64,000 nt of DNA, taken from the NCBI GenBank assembly GCA_024642665.1, contig JAHEAR010000003.1, positions 80,428-144,427 on the forward strand, in the 5' to 3' direction. Both the position numbers and the translations under genes were made by a program. This DNA comes from Bacteroidota bacterium (GTDB lineage: Bacteria; Bacteroidota; Bacteroidia; Chitinophagales; Saprospiraceae). Shown in pieces: positions 1 through 9,170 of this stretch. The notes beneath the pieces were generated by a model. The model had not been told where the DNA came from. It saw only the letters and a list, made by a program, of their open reading frames with translations, and did not search any database. How positions within the stretch are numbered: position 1 is the stretch's first letter; each line of letters opens with the position of its first letter.

Positions 1-2
1 TG

Positions 3-527
3 CAATTTGTCAATAATATTTTTGGAGGTTCTATTCCAAAAGAATACTTCCCATCGATCATTAAAGGGTTTACAGCCATGATGGACAATGGTATTCTTGC
101 AGGGTACAATATTGACAGCATGAAAGTCCGTGTATATGATGGACAAACGCACGCTGTTGACTCCAAACCAATTGCCTTTGAACTTTGTGCAAAAGAAGGT
201 TTCCGTGAAGCTGCAAAGAGAGCCAAACCGATCCTGCTTGAGCCAATCATGAAACTTGAAGTAGTAACACCGGAAGAATATGTAGGTCCTGTCATTGGTG
301 ACCTTAACAGACGCCGTGGATTACCAAAAGGACAGGATTCACGTCCGGGAGCAATAGCTATTTCAGCCGATGTTCCGTTATCTGAAATGTTTGGATATGT
401 AACGCAGTTGCGTACCATCACGTCAGGTCGCGCGAGTTCTACAATGGAATTCAGCCACTATGCACCGGTTCCTAAAGGAATAGCGGATGAGGTGATTGAA
501 AAGGCAAAAGGTACAGTACAAGCTTAA
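3..527 (+). CDS. fusA: Elongation factor G, C-terminal part (5' end outside window)
   Basis: EF-G is the ribosomal translocase GTPase. The reading frame is open from base 3, so only the last 174 residues are visible; the first in-frame ATG (base 78) is internal. The visible part starts in domain IV ([12 protein letters not shown], which reaches the decoding site) and continues into domain V ([15 protein letters not shown], a near-universal EF-G string). The GTPase domain is upstream of the window. The gene ends 61 bases before rpsJ with no tuf between them, an arrangement usual in Bacteroidota and different from the E. coli str operon. Family assignment is certain. Confidence 0.97.
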   Translation, partial: QFVNNIFGGSIPKEYFPSIIKGFTAMMDNGILAGYNIDSMKVRVYDGQTHAVDSKPIAFELCAKEGFREAAKRAKPILLEPIMKLEVVTPEEYVGPVIGDLNRRRGLPKGQDSRPGAIAISADVPLSEMFGYVTQLRTITSGRASSTMEFSHYAPVPKGIADEVIEKAKGTVQA

Positions 528-588
528 ATAATCGAATAAAGCCCAAAAGAGGGTTCACTAATTTTATAATTAATTTTTTTGGTCGGAA

Positions 589-897
589 ATGAATCAGAAA
601 ATCAGGATTAAACTCCGTTCTTATGACCACAATTTAGTGGATAAGTCAACGGAAAAAATCGTTAAAACTGTTCGCAATAGTGGAGCCGTCGTTACGGGTC
701 CGATTCCGCTGCCCACCGAGAAAGAAATATTTACCGTCTTGCGTTCTCCGCACGTAAATAAGAAATCTCGAGAGCAGTTCCAATTGCGCACACACAAACG
801 TTTGATCGAGATTTACACACCTACTCCTAAGACGGTAGACGCCCTCTCAAAACTCGAATTGCCGAGTGGAGTAGATATCCAGGTCAAGCTTACGTAG
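589..897 (+). CDS. rpsJ: 30S ribosomal protein S10 (NusE)
   Basis: First gene of the S10 operon. S10 sits in the 30S head and also serves as NusE in transcription antitermination. The 102 residues match the family length. The S10 signature is visible ([19 protein letters not shown], near residues 53-71), as is the start [16 protein letters not shown]. No Shine-Dalgarno sequence precedes the ATG; the leader is A/T-rich. It is followed by a 106-base gap with two hairpins, which separates it from rplC. Confidence 0.98.
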   Translation: MNQKIRIKLRSYDHNLVDKSTEKIVKTVRNSGAVVTGPIPLPTEKEIFTVLRSPHVNKKSREQFQLRTHKRLIEIYTPTPKTVDALSKLELPSGVDIQVKLT

Positions 898-903
898 TAA
901 TTT

Positions 904-965
904 TTTGCAGTCGACGCTGCAAATAGAAGAGACAAATAATGGATTTTCATCTTACCTGAGGTAAG
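904..965 (+). promoter_or_regulatory. Two tandem hairpins in the rpsJ-rplC gap
   Basis: TTTGCAG/CTGCAAA form 7-bp arms with a 6-base loop (904-923). CTTACC/GGTAAG form 6-bp arms with a TGA loop (951-965). They lie just upstream of the GTG start of rplC. Neither is followed by a T-tract, so they are not ordinary terminators. A leader that controls ribosomal-protein expression is an inference only; no described Bacteroidota element was recognised. Confidence 0.4.
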
Positions 966-1003
966 GTGAGGACTTAATTATCAATCAATCAAATCATCTT
1001 ACG

Positions 1004-1624
1004 GTGAAAGGAATTATAGGGAAAAAAGTCGGCATGACAAGCATCTTTGACCAGAATGGTCGGTCAGTTGCTTGTACAGTCGTTCACGCACAACCCAATG
1101 TGGTGACGCAGGTCAAGACCGTGGATTCTGACGGGTATGATGCTATTCAACTTGCCTATGGCGAGGCGAAAGTGAAGAATACACCTCAATCCATGCAGGG
1201 CCATTTCGAAAAGGCAAAAACAGCCCCGAAAAGAAAACTTGTGGAATTCAGAGACTATGATTTAAGTAAGAATCTAGGTGATCTGGTATCCATGGATGAG
1301 ATTTTCGCGGAAGGTGAAAAGTGCTCTGCGATTGGTACAAGCAAAGGAAAAGGATTCCAGGGCGTTGTCAAACGTCACAAGTTTGAAGGTGTTGGACAAG
1401 CCACACACGGTCAGCACAACCGATTAAGAGCACCTGGTTCCATCGGTGCATCTTCCTACCCATCTAAAGTAGTTAAGGGGATGAGAATGGCCGGTCGTAT
1501 GGGTGGTGAGCGAGTGAAAATCAAAAACCTGCGTGTTCAAAAATTGCTGCCGGATCAGAATCTGATTTTGATCAAAGGTGCAATCCCGGGACATAACGGA
1601 TCATTTATCATTATTGAAAAGTAA
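1004..1624 (+). CDS. rplC: 50S ribosomal protein L3
   Basis: L3 binds 23S rRNA near the peptidyl-transferase centre and is an early assembly protein. The N-terminus [14 protein letters not shown] and the central loop motif [18 protein letters not shown] with GKRMAG-like [10 protein letters not shown] are family hallmarks. The length is 206 residues, the usual size. The start is GTG; no closer ATG fits the conserved N-terminus. It is separated from rplD by only seven bases, so the two are co-transcribed. Confidence 0.97.
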   Translation: MKGIIGKKVGMTSIFDQNGRSVACTVVHAQPNVVTQVKTVDSDGYDAIQLAYGEAKVKNTPQSMQGHFEKAKTAPKRKLVEFRDYDLSKNLGDLVSMDEIFAEGEKCSAIGTSKGKGFQGVVKRHKFEGVGQATHGQHNRLRAPGSIGASSYPSKVVKGMRMAGRMGGERVKIKNLRVQKLLPDQNLILIKGAIPGHNGSFIIIEK

Positions 1625-1631
1625 GGGAGAC

Positions 1632-2258
1632 ATGAAGCTAGATATATTAAATGCAAAAGGGGAGAAGACAGGCCGCAGTATCGAACTGGCGGACAATGTC
1701 TTTGCCATTGAACCTAACGAACATGTCGTTTACCTCGCGGTAAAAGCCTACCTGGCCAATCAACGTCAGGGAACTCACAAGACCAAAGAACGTTGGGAAG
1801 TTTGGCGTACCACCAAGAAATTCAAAAAGCAAAAAGGTACAGGAGGAGCGCGTGCCGGTTCTTTGAAGAATCCAATGTATAAAGGTGGAGGTCGCACATT
1901 TGGTCCAAGACCACATGAGTATAACCTGAAAGTCAACAAAAAAGTAAGTTTGTTGGCACGTCGTTCCGCATTGTCTTCAAAAGCAAAAGATGGAAATCTG
2001 ATCGTGGTGGAAGAGATTCAGCTGGATCAGCCAAGAACAAAGGATTTTGTAGCGGTTTTAAGAAACCTGCATATCGATAATAACAAAGCATTGTTTGTGA
2101 CCTCTGAAGCAAATACAAATCTGTATCTGTCCGGAAGAAATCTCCAGAATACACGATTGGTCAGAGCACAGGATCTCAATACATATGATATCCTACGTTC
2201 GCAAAAACTTGTGTTGTCAGAACAATCTGTAGATCTGATTACAAAATCATTGAGTTAA
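1632..2258 (+). CDS. rplD: 50S ribosomal protein L4
   Basis: L4 lines the exit tunnel; in Proteobacteria it also represses the S10 operon. The conserved loop is present (GGARAGSLKNPMYKGGGRTFGP, around residues 72-93, in the form used by this phylum). The open frame extends back to 1578, but the ATG at 1632 is chosen: it follows the rplC stop, has AGGGAG just before it (one of few Shine-Dalgarno-like sites here), and gives the normal N-terminus MKLDILNAKGEKTG, for 208 residues. Confidence 0.96.
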   Translation: MKLDILNAKGEKTGRSIELADNVFAIEPNEHVVYLAVKAYLANQRQGTHKTKERWEVWRTTKKFKKQKGTGGARAGSLKNPMYKGGGRTFGPRPHEYNLKVNKKVSLLARRSALSSKAKDGNLIVVEEIQLDQPRTKDFVAVLRNLHIDNNKALFVTSEANTNLYLSGRNLQNTRLVRAQDLNTYDILRSQKLVLSEQSVDLITKSLS

Positions 2259-2290
2259 TTAATTCGCTGAAACTATAAAGCGTAGAAAAA

Positions 2291-2590
2291 ATGAGCAACA
2301 AGATTATACTCGTCAAGCCACTGATTACCGAGAAAGCCGATACACTGGCTGAAAGTAAAAGTCAATATACTTTCGTGGTGGATAAAGGGGCTAATAAGAT
2401 TGAGATTAGAAAAGCTGTTGAGCAGTTATACACCGTGAATGTTGAAGGTGTGAATACTATGATTATCGCCGGAAAGCGAAAATCACGAAATACCAAAAGA
2501 GGTGTATTGCATGGCCGAAAAGCAACCTACAAGAAAGCAATTGTAACGTTGGCAGCCGGTGAAAGCATTGACTTTTTTGGAGATATATAA
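2291..2590 (+). CDS. rplW: 50S ribosomal protein L23
   Basis: L23 sits at the tunnel exit and is the docking point for trigger factor and SRP. The 99 residues fit the family. The N-terminus IILVKPLITEKAD and the core YTFVVDKGANKIEIRKAVE are typical, as is the basic loop with RKSRNTKRG. It lies 32 bases after rplD. Confidence 0.97.
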   Translation: MSNKIILVKPLITEKADTLAESKSQYTFVVDKGANKIEIRKAVEQLYTVNVEGVNTMIIAGKRKSRNTKRGVLHGRKATYKKAIVTLAAGESIDFFGDI

Positions 2591-2630
2591 CAGACGATAA
2601 TTTATTTAGAAGAATAGAATCAGGTAGATC

Positions 2631-3464
2631 ATGGCCGTAAAGAAATTTAAACCCATTAGTCCAGGTACACGATTCAGAGTTGGAAACAGCTATGGAGAAG
2701 TGACCACCAACAAGCCGGAGAAATCTTTGCTTGAACCAGTCAAGAAGAGTGGCGGGCGTAATGCGGATGGTAAGATGACAATGCGTCATAAAGGTGGAGG
2801 GCACAAGAGACGTTACAGATTGATTGATTGGAAGAGAGACAAGGAAAATGTAACAGGTACTGTCGTGTCTATTGAGTATGACCCAAATCGTACAGCCTTT
2901 ATTGCGTTGATCCATTATACCGATGGCGAGAAGAGATATATTCTTGCGCCGCATGGACTGAAAGTGGATGATACCATTTTGTCTGGTAGCCAGGCCTTAC
3001 CAAATGTTGGTCACACCCTGTCCCTTCAGAATATCCCATTGGGTTCATCGATTCATAACATAGAATTACATCCTGGTCAGGGTGGAGTGATCGTCCGCAG
3101 TGCCGGTGCATCAGCTACCATGATGGGACGTGAAGATAGATATGCGGTCATCAAACTGCCTTCCGGTGAAGTAAGAAGAATATTACTGACTTGTAAAGCA
3201 ACGATGGGTACGGTGTCAAATCCTGACCACGCACTGACAGTTTTCGGTAAAGCCGGAAGAAAGAGATGGATTGGTCGACGTCCAAGAGTGAGAGGGGTAG
3301 CAATGAACCCTGTTGATCACCCGATGGGTGGTGGTGAAGGTAAATCTTCAGGAGGTCACCCGGTTTCAAGAACCGGTATTATGGCCAAAGGACAGAAGAC
3401 CAGAAACCGACATGCAAAGTCATCGAATTTGATCATCTCTCGTAGAAAGACTAAAAACAAGTAA
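2631..3464 (+). CDS. rplB: 50S ribosomal protein L2
   Basis: L2 is needed for subunit association and peptidyl transfer. The 277 residues match the family. The RNA-binding core ([19 protein letters not shown], residues ~54-72) and the C-terminal segment with the conserved histidine ([20 protein letters not shown], residues ~223-242) are intact. Confidence 0.98.
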   Translation: MAVKKFKPISPGTRFRVGNSYGEVTTNKPEKSLLEPVKKSGGRNADGKMTMRHKGGGHKRRYRLIDWKRDKENVTGTVVSIEYDPNRTAFIALIHYTDGEKRYILAPHGLKVDDTILSGSQALPNVGHTLSLQNIPLGSSIHNIELHPGQGGVIVRSAGASATMMGREDRYAVIKLPSGEVRRILLTCKATMGTVSNPDHALTVFGKAGRKRWIGRRPRVRGVAMNPVDHPMGGGEGKSSGGHPVSRTGIMAKGQKTRNRHAKSSNLIISRRKTKNK

Positions 3465-3483
3465 TAAGCTGTAATCAATTATC

Positions 3484-3750
3484 ATGGCAAGATCAATAAA
3501 AAAAGGACCTTACGTATTCAACAAGCTGATGGCTAAAATCGAAAAAGCCAATGCAGCGAGTCGTAAATCAGTTATCAAAACCTGGTCACGCGCATCAATG
3601 ATTATACCCGATATGGTAGGTCATACGATTGCAGTACATAACGGTAAAACATTTATTCCAGTTTTTGTCACAGAAAACATGGTCGGTCACAAACTAGGAG
3701 AATTTGCGCCTACAAGGACTTACCGCGGTCATGCCGGAAACAGGAAGTAG
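3484..3750 (+). CDS. rpsS: 30S ribosomal protein S19
   Basis: S19 is in the 30S head next to S13. The 88 residues begin [16 protein letters not shown] and carry the motif [29 protein letters not shown], cited here only in part, which is diagnostic. It is 19 bases after rplB and 34 bases before rplV. Confidence 0.98.
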   Translation: MARSIKKGPYVFNKLMAKIEKANAASRKSVIKTWSRASMIIPDMVGHTIAVHNGKTFIPVFVTENMVGHKLGEFAPTRTYRGHAGNRK

Positions 3751-3784
3751 TAACATTAGAAGACGTATAAAACAAAAATCATAA

Positions 3785-4168
3785 ATGGAAGCTGTTGCTA
3801 AACTCAGAAATTGTCCGATGTCAGCTCGAAAGATGAGACTAGTTGCGGATTTGGTACGCGGAAAGAAAGTAGAGGATGCCGTCAATATTCTCAGATTCAC
3901 CAAGAAAGAAGCTGCGGGATGGATGGAAAAACTTGTCCTGTCTGCAGTCACCAATTGGGAGAATAAAACAGAGGGAGCAAAAGACGTGGATGAGCATGAT
4001 CTCTACATCAAGACATTGATGGTAGATGATGCAGGACACCTCAAGCGTATCCGCCCTGCACCCCAGGGAAGAGCACACCGTATCAGGAAACATCTGAATC
4101 ATGTAACCCTGGTGATAGAAAACAGAATTCCATTCGACGGTGACAAAACCGGTGAAGAGGAAGAATAA
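3785..4168 (+). CDS. rplV: 50S ribosomal protein L22
   Basis: L22 lines the exit tunnel with its beta hairpin. The N-terminal MSARKMRLVADLVRGK motif (residues ~14-29) and the hairpin region (LKRIRPAPQGRAHRIRK) are clear. The length is 127 residues; the extra over the E. coli protein (110) is mostly an acidic tail ending GEEEE. No Shine-Dalgarno is seen. Confidence 0.97.
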   Translation: MEAVAKLRNCPMSARKMRLVADLVRGKKVEDAVNILRFTKKEAAGWMEKLVLSAVTNWENKTEGAKDVDEHDLYIKTLMVDDAGHLKRIRPAPQGRAHRIRKHLNHVTLVIENRIPFDGDKTGEEEE

Positions 4169-4214
4169 AACAGAAGTGATTATAACAATTGAATAATAAT
4201 AATTCAGGATTCTA

Positions 4215-5057
4215 ATGGGTCAAAAAACAAATCCGATAGGTAACAGACTAGGTATCATCCGTGGATGGGAATCTAACTGGTATGGAGGGCATGACTATGC
4301 AAACAAAGTAGTGCAGGATGAAAAAATCCGGATCTACCTTAATGCCAGAATTGAAAAGGGCGGTATCGCTCACATCGTTATCGAGCGTACCTTAAAGCGC
4401 GTGACGGTGACTATCCAGACCTCCAGACCGGGTATCATTATCGGAAAAGGTGGTTCTGAAGTGGATCGTATCCGCGAAGAGCTCAAGAAGCTTACTAAAA
4501 TGGAAGTCCAGATCAATATCATGGAGATCCGTAAGCCGGAATTAGATGCCAATATCGTTGCTGAATCAATAGCAAAACAGCTCGAAGCACGTATCAATTA
4601 CCGTCGTGCGATCAAAATGGCTATTCAGTCTACCATGCGATCAGGAGCAGAAGGGATCAAAGTTAGAATCAGTGGTCGTCTGAACGGAGCTGAAATGGCT
4701 CGATCTGAAGAATACAAAGATGGTAGAACACCATTACATACGTTCCGAGCAGATATAGATTATTCATTACGGGAAGCTCAGACGGTATTTGGAAAAATTG
4801 GTATTAAGTGCTGGATCTGTAAAGGAGAGGTTTATGGGAAACGTGAACTGACCTTAAACCAGGGAGCTGATCAGGGACCAAAACCTGGTCGTGGGGGCAG
4901 AGACGGAAGAGACAGAGACAGAGGGTATGATAACGAGGGAGGAAGAGACAGATCTGAAAGAGGTGAAAAGAGAGGAGGCCGAGGCGGAGCAGGTAGAGGA
5001 GGCAATAACAGAGGCGGTGGAGGAGCAGGTCGCGCAGGCGGACCAAGGAAAAAATAG
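4215..5057 (+). CDS. rpsC: 30S ribosomal protein S3 with Gly/Arg-rich C-terminal tail
   Basis: S3 forms the mRNA entry helicase with S4 and S5. Residues 1-~217 are standard S3: [13 protein letters not shown], the KH domain ([20 protein letters not shown], ~72-91), and the C-terminal domain ending [14 protein letters not shown]. After that comes a tail of about 65 residues made almost only of G, R, D, N and E, with repeated RGG/GRGG units. E. coli S3 has 233 residues; this has 280. The tail is coding: it stays in frame to a stop followed by the rplP leader. An RNA-contacting role for the tail is inferred from composition only. Confidence 0.97.
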   Translation: MGQKTNPIGNRLGIIRGWESNWYGGHDYANKVVQDEKIRIYLNARIEKGGIAHIVIERTLKRVTVTIQTSRPGIIIGKGGSEVDRIREELKKLTKMEVQINIMEIRKPELDANIVAESIAKQLEARINYRRAIKMAIQSTMRSGAEGIKVRISGRLNGAEMARSEEYKDGRTPLHTFRADIDYSLREAQTVFGKIGIKCWICKGEVYGKRELTLNQGADQGPKPGRGGRDGRDRDRGYDNEGGRDRSERGEKRGGRGGAGRGGNNRGGGGAGRAGGPRKK

Positions 5058-5073
5058 TATTCAATAACATCAA

Positions 5074-5113
5074 AGAAAAGTTGGTAATAATCGTACCTTT
5101 GCCCAACTTTTCT
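5074..5113 (+). promoter_or_regulatory. Perfect 11-bp inverted repeat with a TAnnTTTG box in its loop
   Basis: The arms AGAAAAGTTGG (5074-5084) and CCAACTTTTCT (5103-5113) are perfectly complementary and enclose an 18-base loop. The loop contains TACCTTTG (5094-5101), which matches the Bacteroidota sigma -7 consensus TAnnTTTG. The site lies 36 bases before rplP. It could be an internal promoter, an attenuator hairpin, or both; no TTTG element was found at the expected -33 distance. Confidence 0.45.
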
Positions 5114-5149
5114 GAAAAGTGACCCAAATAGGGAAATAATTTAAGCATC

Positions 5150-5572
5150 ATGTTACAGCCAAAACGTACAAAGTACAGGAAGCAGCAAAAAGGCCGCAAT
5201 AGAGGCATAGCCGGGAGAGGAAGTGATATTTCTTTTGGAAGCTATGGACTTAAATCCCTTGATTTATCGAGGATTACAAGCCGCCAGATTGAGTCTGCGA
5301 GGATCGCCATGACCCGTCACATGAAAAGAGAGGGGATGGTTTGGATCAGGATTTTTCCTGACAAACCAGTGACGAAAAAGCCGCAGGAAGTACGTATGGG
5401 TAAGGGAAAAGGAGCACATGATCACTGGGTGGCTTTAGTGCAACCGGGTCGTATCATGTTTGAGATCGATGGTGTAACGCCGGAAGTAGCCAGAGAAGCC
5501 CTTGCATTAGCAGCACAAAAGCTTCCTGTTCAGACGGTTACAGTAGTGAGACACGATTTTATAGAAAAATAA
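5150..5572 (+). CDS. rplP: 50S ribosomal protein L16
   Basis: L16 contacts the A-site tRNA and organises the peptidyl-transferase centre. The 140 residues begin [21 protein letters not shown] and contain the motifs [19 protein letters not shown] and [19 protein letters not shown]. It follows a 92-base gap, the largest in the S10 block after the rpsJ-rplC gap, and is 12 bases from rpmC. Confidence 0.98.
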   Translation: MLQPKRTKYRKQQKGRNRGIAGRGSDISFGSYGLKSLDLSRITSRQIESARIAMTRHMKREGMVWIRIFPDKPVTKKPQEVRMGKGKGAHDHWVALVQPGRIMFEIDGVTPEVAREALALAAQKLPVQTVTVVRHDFIEK

Positions 5573-5584
5573 CCAGGGACCGCC

Positions 5585-5845
5585 ATGGCAACAAAGAAGT
5601 ATATCGAATTAAGTGAGATGTCAGCAGATGACTTAAGTGCTGAATTAGTCCAGATCAATGCACAATATCAAAAATTGCGTTTTGATCATACCATTAAAGG
5701 TTTGGACAATCCAGTGACCCTAAGAGAAACCAGAAGGGATATTGCGCGCATTCAATCCGAGATTCGTCGCCGGGAAGTAGCAGCTTTTACCCCGGAACAA
5801 ATAGCAAAAAGATCTAAAATCAGATTACGTCGCAAAAATGCTTAA
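5585..5845 (+). CDS. rpmC: 50S ribosomal protein L29
   Basis: Small two-helix protein at the tunnel exit beside L23. The N-terminal helix ([20 protein letters not shown]) and the second helix ending [20 protein letters not shown] are typical. At 86 residues it is longer than E. coli L29 (63), with a basic tail ending KIRLRRKNA. Its stop overlaps the upstream of the two possible rpsQ starts. Confidence 0.95.
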   Translation: MATKKYIELSEMSADDLSAELVQINAQYQKLRFDHTIKGLDNPVTLRETRRDIARIQSEIRRREVAAFTPEQIAKRSKIRLRRKNA

Positions 5846-5852
5846 CGAAGTT

Positions 5853-6116
5853 ATGAGTACGAACGAACAATCATTAAAAAAGCAAAGGGTTGGTCTGGTG
5901 ACCAGCAATAAAAACGACAAAACCATTACGGTGGAAGTAGAGCGTAAGCTGAGACACCCGATGTACAGCAAATTCGTAAAGCGAAACAAGAAGTTTTTGG
6001 CGCATGACGAAAAGAACGCTTGTGGGGTAGGTGATTTGGTAAGAATTGTTGAATCCCGTCCGTTGAGTGCCAGAAAAAGATGGCGCTTAGTGGAAATCAT
6101 TGAAAAAGCGAAGTAA
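5853..6116 (+). CDS. rpsQ: 30S ribosomal protein S17
   Basis: S17 is a primary 16S rRNA binder with an OB fold. The core [19 protein letters not shown] and the segment [25 protein letters not shown] (here split) are diagnostic. Two in-frame ATGs exist: 5838, which overlaps the rpmC stop by eight bases, and 5853, which gives [14 protein letters not shown] (87 residues). The second gives the length and N-terminus usual in the phylum and is preferred; the first cannot be excluded. Confidence 0.95.
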   Translation: MSTNEQSLKKQRVGLVTSNKNDKTITVEVERKLRHPMYSKFVKRNKKFLAHDEKNACGVGDLVRIVESRPLSARKRWRLVEIIEKAK

Positions 6117-6155
6117 GCCAATTAATTCGCTCAATAAAACTGAGATAAATATAAC

Positions 6156-6521
6156 ATGATACAGCAAGAATCAAGACTCAATGTAGCCGACAACAGCGGA
6201 GCCAAGCAGGTGCTTTGCATTCGTGTACTAGGCGGATCAGGTAGAAGATATGCTTCTGTCGGAGATAAGATCATCGTGACCGTGAAAGACGCAGTGCCGG
6301 GTGGTATTAAAAAGGGATTGGTTTCTACCGCTGTAGTCGTCCGTACGAAAAAAGAGATCCGTCGTAAAGATGGCTCATACATTCGCTTTGATGATAATGC
6401 AGTGGTATTGCTAAACCCAAATGATGAGCCAAGAGGAACAAGGATTTTTGGCCCTGTAGCCCGTGAATTGAGAGAGCGCGATTATATGCGAATTATATCA
6501 TTGGCGCCTGAAGTAATTTGA
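6156..6521 (+). CDS. rplN: 50S ribosomal protein L14
   Basis: L14 bridges the subunits and is the RsfS silencing target. The 121 residues start [20 protein letters not shown] and contain [24 protein letters not shown] sequence and [14 protein letters not shown] near the C-terminus, all strongly conserved. First gene of the classical spc operon order. Confidence 0.98.
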   Translation: MIQQESRLNVADNSGAKQVLCIRVLGGSGRRYASVGDKIIVTVKDAVPGGIKKGLVSTAVVVRTKKEIRRKDGSYIRFDDNAVVLLNPNDEPRGTRIFGPVARELRERDYMRIISLAPEVI

Positions 6522-6549
6522 TTGACCAAGTATAGCTTAAGCTAAAGAC

Positions 6550-6897
6550 ATGAGTGCAAAAAAAACAAATAGCGACCAAAAAACACCAAAACCTTTTCTT
6601 AGAAAAGGCGATAAAGTGATTGTTGTTGCCGGTTCCGATAAAGGAAAAAAAGGAGAGGTTGTGGAAGTGATTCGCAACAAACAAAGAGTCATCGTAGAAG
6701 ATGTCAATATTGTTAAGAAACACCGCAAGCCAACACAAACTGAACCAGGAGGTATTATTGAAATACCGGCTGCTATCCACATCTCTAATGTGATGTTGAT
6801 CGATCCTAAATCAGGTGAACCTACCCGAATTGGTCGCAAAGAAGTCGATGGTAAAAGTGTTCGCTATTCTAAAAAATCTGGAGAAATCATTAAGTGA
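6550..6897 (+). CDS. rplX: 50S ribosomal protein L24
   Basis: L24 initiates 50S assembly. The KOW motif is visible ([21 protein letters not shown], residues ~17-37), followed by GVNIVKKH-like [13 protein letters not shown]. The length is 115 residues. Its TGA stop shares one base with the ATG of rplE, which indicates translational coupling. Confidence 0.97.
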   Translation: MSAKKTNSDQKTPKPFLRKGDKVIVVAGSDKGKKGEVVEVIRNKQRVIVEDVNIVKKHRKPTQTEPGGIIEIPAAIHISNVMLIDPKSGEPTRIGRKEVDGKSVRYSKKSGEIIK

Positions 6898-7457
6898 TGA
6901 GTTATACACCGAGATTAAAACAATTTTATGATGCCAATGTGGCGCCAAAACTGAATGAACAGTTTGGGTATTCGTCTGTAATGCAAATTCCAAAAATTCT
7001 TAAGGTTTGTATTAACCAGGGGATTGGTGATGCTACGCAGGACAAAAAGTTGGTCGATATCTATCAGGAAGAACTGACAACGATCACAGGACAAAGAGCG
7101 GTTGGCACGATCGCCAAGAAATCAGTCTCTAACTTCAAGCTTAGAGAAGGCATGCCTATTGGTGTACGGGTCACTTTACGCCGTGAAAGAATGTGGGAAT
7201 TCCTGGATCGTTTGATTACCGTGACCTTACCAAGGGTACGTGACTTTCAGGGGATCAATGATAAGAGTTTTGATGGAAGAGGAAACTTTTCGATGGGGGT
7301 TACGGAACAGATTATTTTTCCGGAAATAGACCTCGATAAAATTACGAAAATCAATGGCATGGATATTACCATCGTCACTTCTGCCAACACAGATGCTGAA
7401 GCATTTGCTTTGTTGAAAGAATTGGGAATGCCTTTTAAAAATCAAAAAACACAATAA
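6897..7457 (+). CDS. rplE: 50S ribosomal protein L5
   Basis: L5 carries 5S rRNA into the central protuberance. The conserved strings [33 protein letters not shown] and [20 protein letters not shown] are present. The open frame starts with GTG at 6894, inside the rplX stop; the ATG at 6897 is preferred, giving 186 residues and the overlap TGATG. Confidence 0.97.
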   Translation: MSYTPRLKQFYDANVAPKLNEQFGYSSVMQIPKILKVCINQGIGDATQDKKLVDIYQEELTTITGQRAVGTIAKKSVSNFKLREGMPIGVRVTLRRERMWEFLDRLITVTLPRVRDFQGINDKSFDGRGNFSMGVTEQIIFPEIDLDKITKINGMDITIVTSANTDAEAFALLKELGMPFKNQKTQ

Positions 7458-7464
7458 TACCGAT

Positions 7465-7734
7465 ATGGCAAGGGAATCATTAATCGCTAGAGAAGCCAAA
7501 AGAGTAAGGTTGGTTGAGAAATACGCCGATTTACGCAAGCAATTGAAAGAAGAAGGTAACTGGGATGCTTTGGATAAGCTGCCGCGTAATTCTTCCAAAA
7601 AGCGTTTGCATAACCGATGCAGACTCACCGGTAGACCGAAAGGGTATATGCGGAAGTTTGGTTTGTGCAGAGTGAAGTTTAGAGATATGGCACTTGGCGG
7701 AATGCTTCCTGGTGTCACCAAAGCTAGTTGGTAA
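7465..7734 (+). CDS. rpsN: 30S ribosomal protein S14, zinc-free long form
   Basis: The 89-residue form without the CxxC zinc pairs of short S14. The C-terminal signature [24 protein letters not shown] is present in the normal place (residues ~51-75). It is seven bases after rplE. Confidence 0.97.
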   Translation: MARESLIAREAKRVRLVEKYADLRKQLKEEGNWDALDKLPRNSSKKRLHNRCRLTGRPKGYMRKFGLCRVKFRDMALGGMLPGVTKASW

Positions 7735-7769
7735 TTTTAATAAGAAGAACAGAACAGAATAATATATTC

Positions 7770-8171
7770 ATGGCAGTTACAGATCCAATCGCAGATTATC
7801 TTACCCGTATTCGAAACGCACAACAGGCGCGTCACAGGGTGGTCAGTATACCTAACTCAAAGCTTAAGCGCGGGATTACCGAAATCCTGTATAAGCAGGG
7901 GTATATTCATAAGTATGCCTTTTTGGGAGAAGGCAAGGAAGCTGTTATTTCTATCGCGATTAAGTACGATAGTGAAACGAAGGAGCCTGTGATCCGAAAA
8001 TTAGGCAGATTGAGTAAGCCTGGTTTGCGGATGTTTGTATCGCATTCAGAACTACCGCGTATTATCAACGGGTTAGGGATTGCGATTATCTCGACGTCCC
8101 ATGGATTAATGACAGACAAAGAAGCCCGACAGCAAAATCTGGGTGGTGAGTGTTTGTGCTTTGTATATTAA
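7770..8171 (+). CDS. rpsH: 30S ribosomal protein S8
   Basis: S8 is a central 16S rRNA binder and, in E. coli, the spc repressor. DPIADYLTRIRNAQQ at the N-terminus and ISTSHGLMTDKEARQQNLGGE at the C-terminus (split) are diagnostic. The frame is open back to 7728, close to the rpsN stop, but the ATG at 7770 gives the usual 133-residue protein. Confidence 0.97.
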   Translation: MAVTDPIADYLTRIRNAQQARHRVVSIPNSKLKRGITEILYKQGYIHKYAFLGEGKEAVISIAIKYDSETKEPVIRKLGRLSKPGLRMFVSHSELPRIINGLGIAIISTSHGLMTDKEARQQNLGGECLCFVY

Positions 8172-8213
8172 TTGAATTGACAATTTAGACCTAAACACTT
8201 AAAATTATAGATC

Positions 8214-8768
8214 GTGTCAAGAGTAGGTAATTTACCAATCAGTTTGCCAAGTGGTGTAGATATCAATGTTGCCAAAAGTAATTTGGTAACGGTCAAAGGG
8301 CCTAATGGTTCGCTCGCAGAGCAGATTGACCCGGATATCAAGATTAAGATGGAAGATGGTCAGATGACCTTCAGCCGTCCTTCAGACCAAAACCGACACA
8401 AAGCACTTCACGGATTGTCAAGAGCTTTGATTCAGAATATGGTCATAGGCGTAACGGATGGCTTTACAAAGACACTTGAATTGGTCGGTGTTGGTTACAG
8501 GGTAACAAATACAGGTAACTTGTTGGAAATCATCGTGGGGTATTCACACCCGATTTATTTCTACGTGCCGGATGAGATCAAGGTGGAAACGAAAACTGAA
8601 AAAGGATCTAATCCAATGATTATTCTGAGTGCTTCTGATAAGCAGCTTCTTGGACAAGTGGCAGCAAAGATCAGAGCCTACAGAAAGCCTGAGCCTTACA
8701 AAGGAAAAGGTATTAAGTACTCCAACGAAATCATTAGAAGAAAAGCGGGTAAAACATCCGGTAAATAA
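8214..8768 (+). CDS. rplF: 50S ribosomal protein L6
   Basis: L6 sits near the sarcin-ricin loop. The N-terminus MSRVGNLPISLPSGV, the core LVGVGYRV and the C-terminal segment RKPEPYKGKGIKYSNE are typical. The length is 184 residues. The start codon is GTG, as for rplC and rpsE; no ATG lies near the conserved N-terminus. Confidence 0.97.
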   Translation: MSRVGNLPISLPSGVDINVAKSNLVTVKGPNGSLAEQIDPDIKIKMEDGQMTFSRPSDQNRHKALHGLSRALIQNMVIGVTDGFTKTLELVGVGYRVTNTGNLLEIIVGYSHPIYFYVPDEIKVETKTEKGSNPMIILSASDKQLLGQVAAKIRAYRKPEPYKGKGIKYSNEIIRRKAGKTSGK

Positions 8769-8795
8769 TAAACAGCGTAAAATAGCTACCAGATC

Positions 8796-9146
8796 ATGGC
8801 ACTATCAAAAACAGCAAGACGTAAGCGTATTCATATGCGCATTCGCAAAAAAATGGAGGGCAGCAGTTCAACACCTCGCCTTTCCGTATATCGTAGCAAC
8901 AAGCAGATTTACTGCCAGCTGATCGATGATCATAATGGAACAACATTAGCATCGGCATCCTCTAATGATGAAGGAATGGCAGGTGGTAACAAGGCGGAAA
9001 TAGCGAAGAAAGTTGGTGAATTGATTGCTTCAAGAGCACAATCCATCAATATCTCTAAAGTCGTCTTTGACCGTGGCGGATATTTGTTTCATGGAAGAGT
9101 AAAAGCATTAGCTGACGGAGCAAGAAACGCAGGACTTAAATTCTAA
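8796..9146 (+). CDS. rplR: 50S ribosomal protein L18
   Basis: L18 binds 5S r[21 protein letters not shown] (residues ~28-45) and the C-terminal [19 protein letters not shown] are the family motifs. The length is 116 residues. It follows rplF by 27 bases. Confidence 0.97.
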   Translation: MALSKTARRKRIHMRIRKKMEGSSSTPRLSVYRSNKQIYCQLIDDHNGTTLASASSNDEGMAGGNKAEIAKKVGELIASRAQSINISKVVFDRGGYLFHGRVKALADGARNAGLKF

Positions 9147-9170
9147 TCCAAATTTCAATAAGGATCTATC

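Noticed and set aside
1578..1631. Upstream extension of rplD into rplC
   Set aside because: Would overlap rplC by 47 bases and add 18 residues absent from the L4 family; the ATG at 1632 has a good Shine-Dalgarno-like site.
2463..2954. 163-codon open frame on the minus strand over rplW-rplB
   Set aside because: It lies wholly opposite two certain ribosomal protein genes, and its translation has no family resemblance.
7227..7721. 164-codon minus-strand open frame over rplE-rpsN
   Set aside because: Antisense shadow of conserved ribosomal genes.
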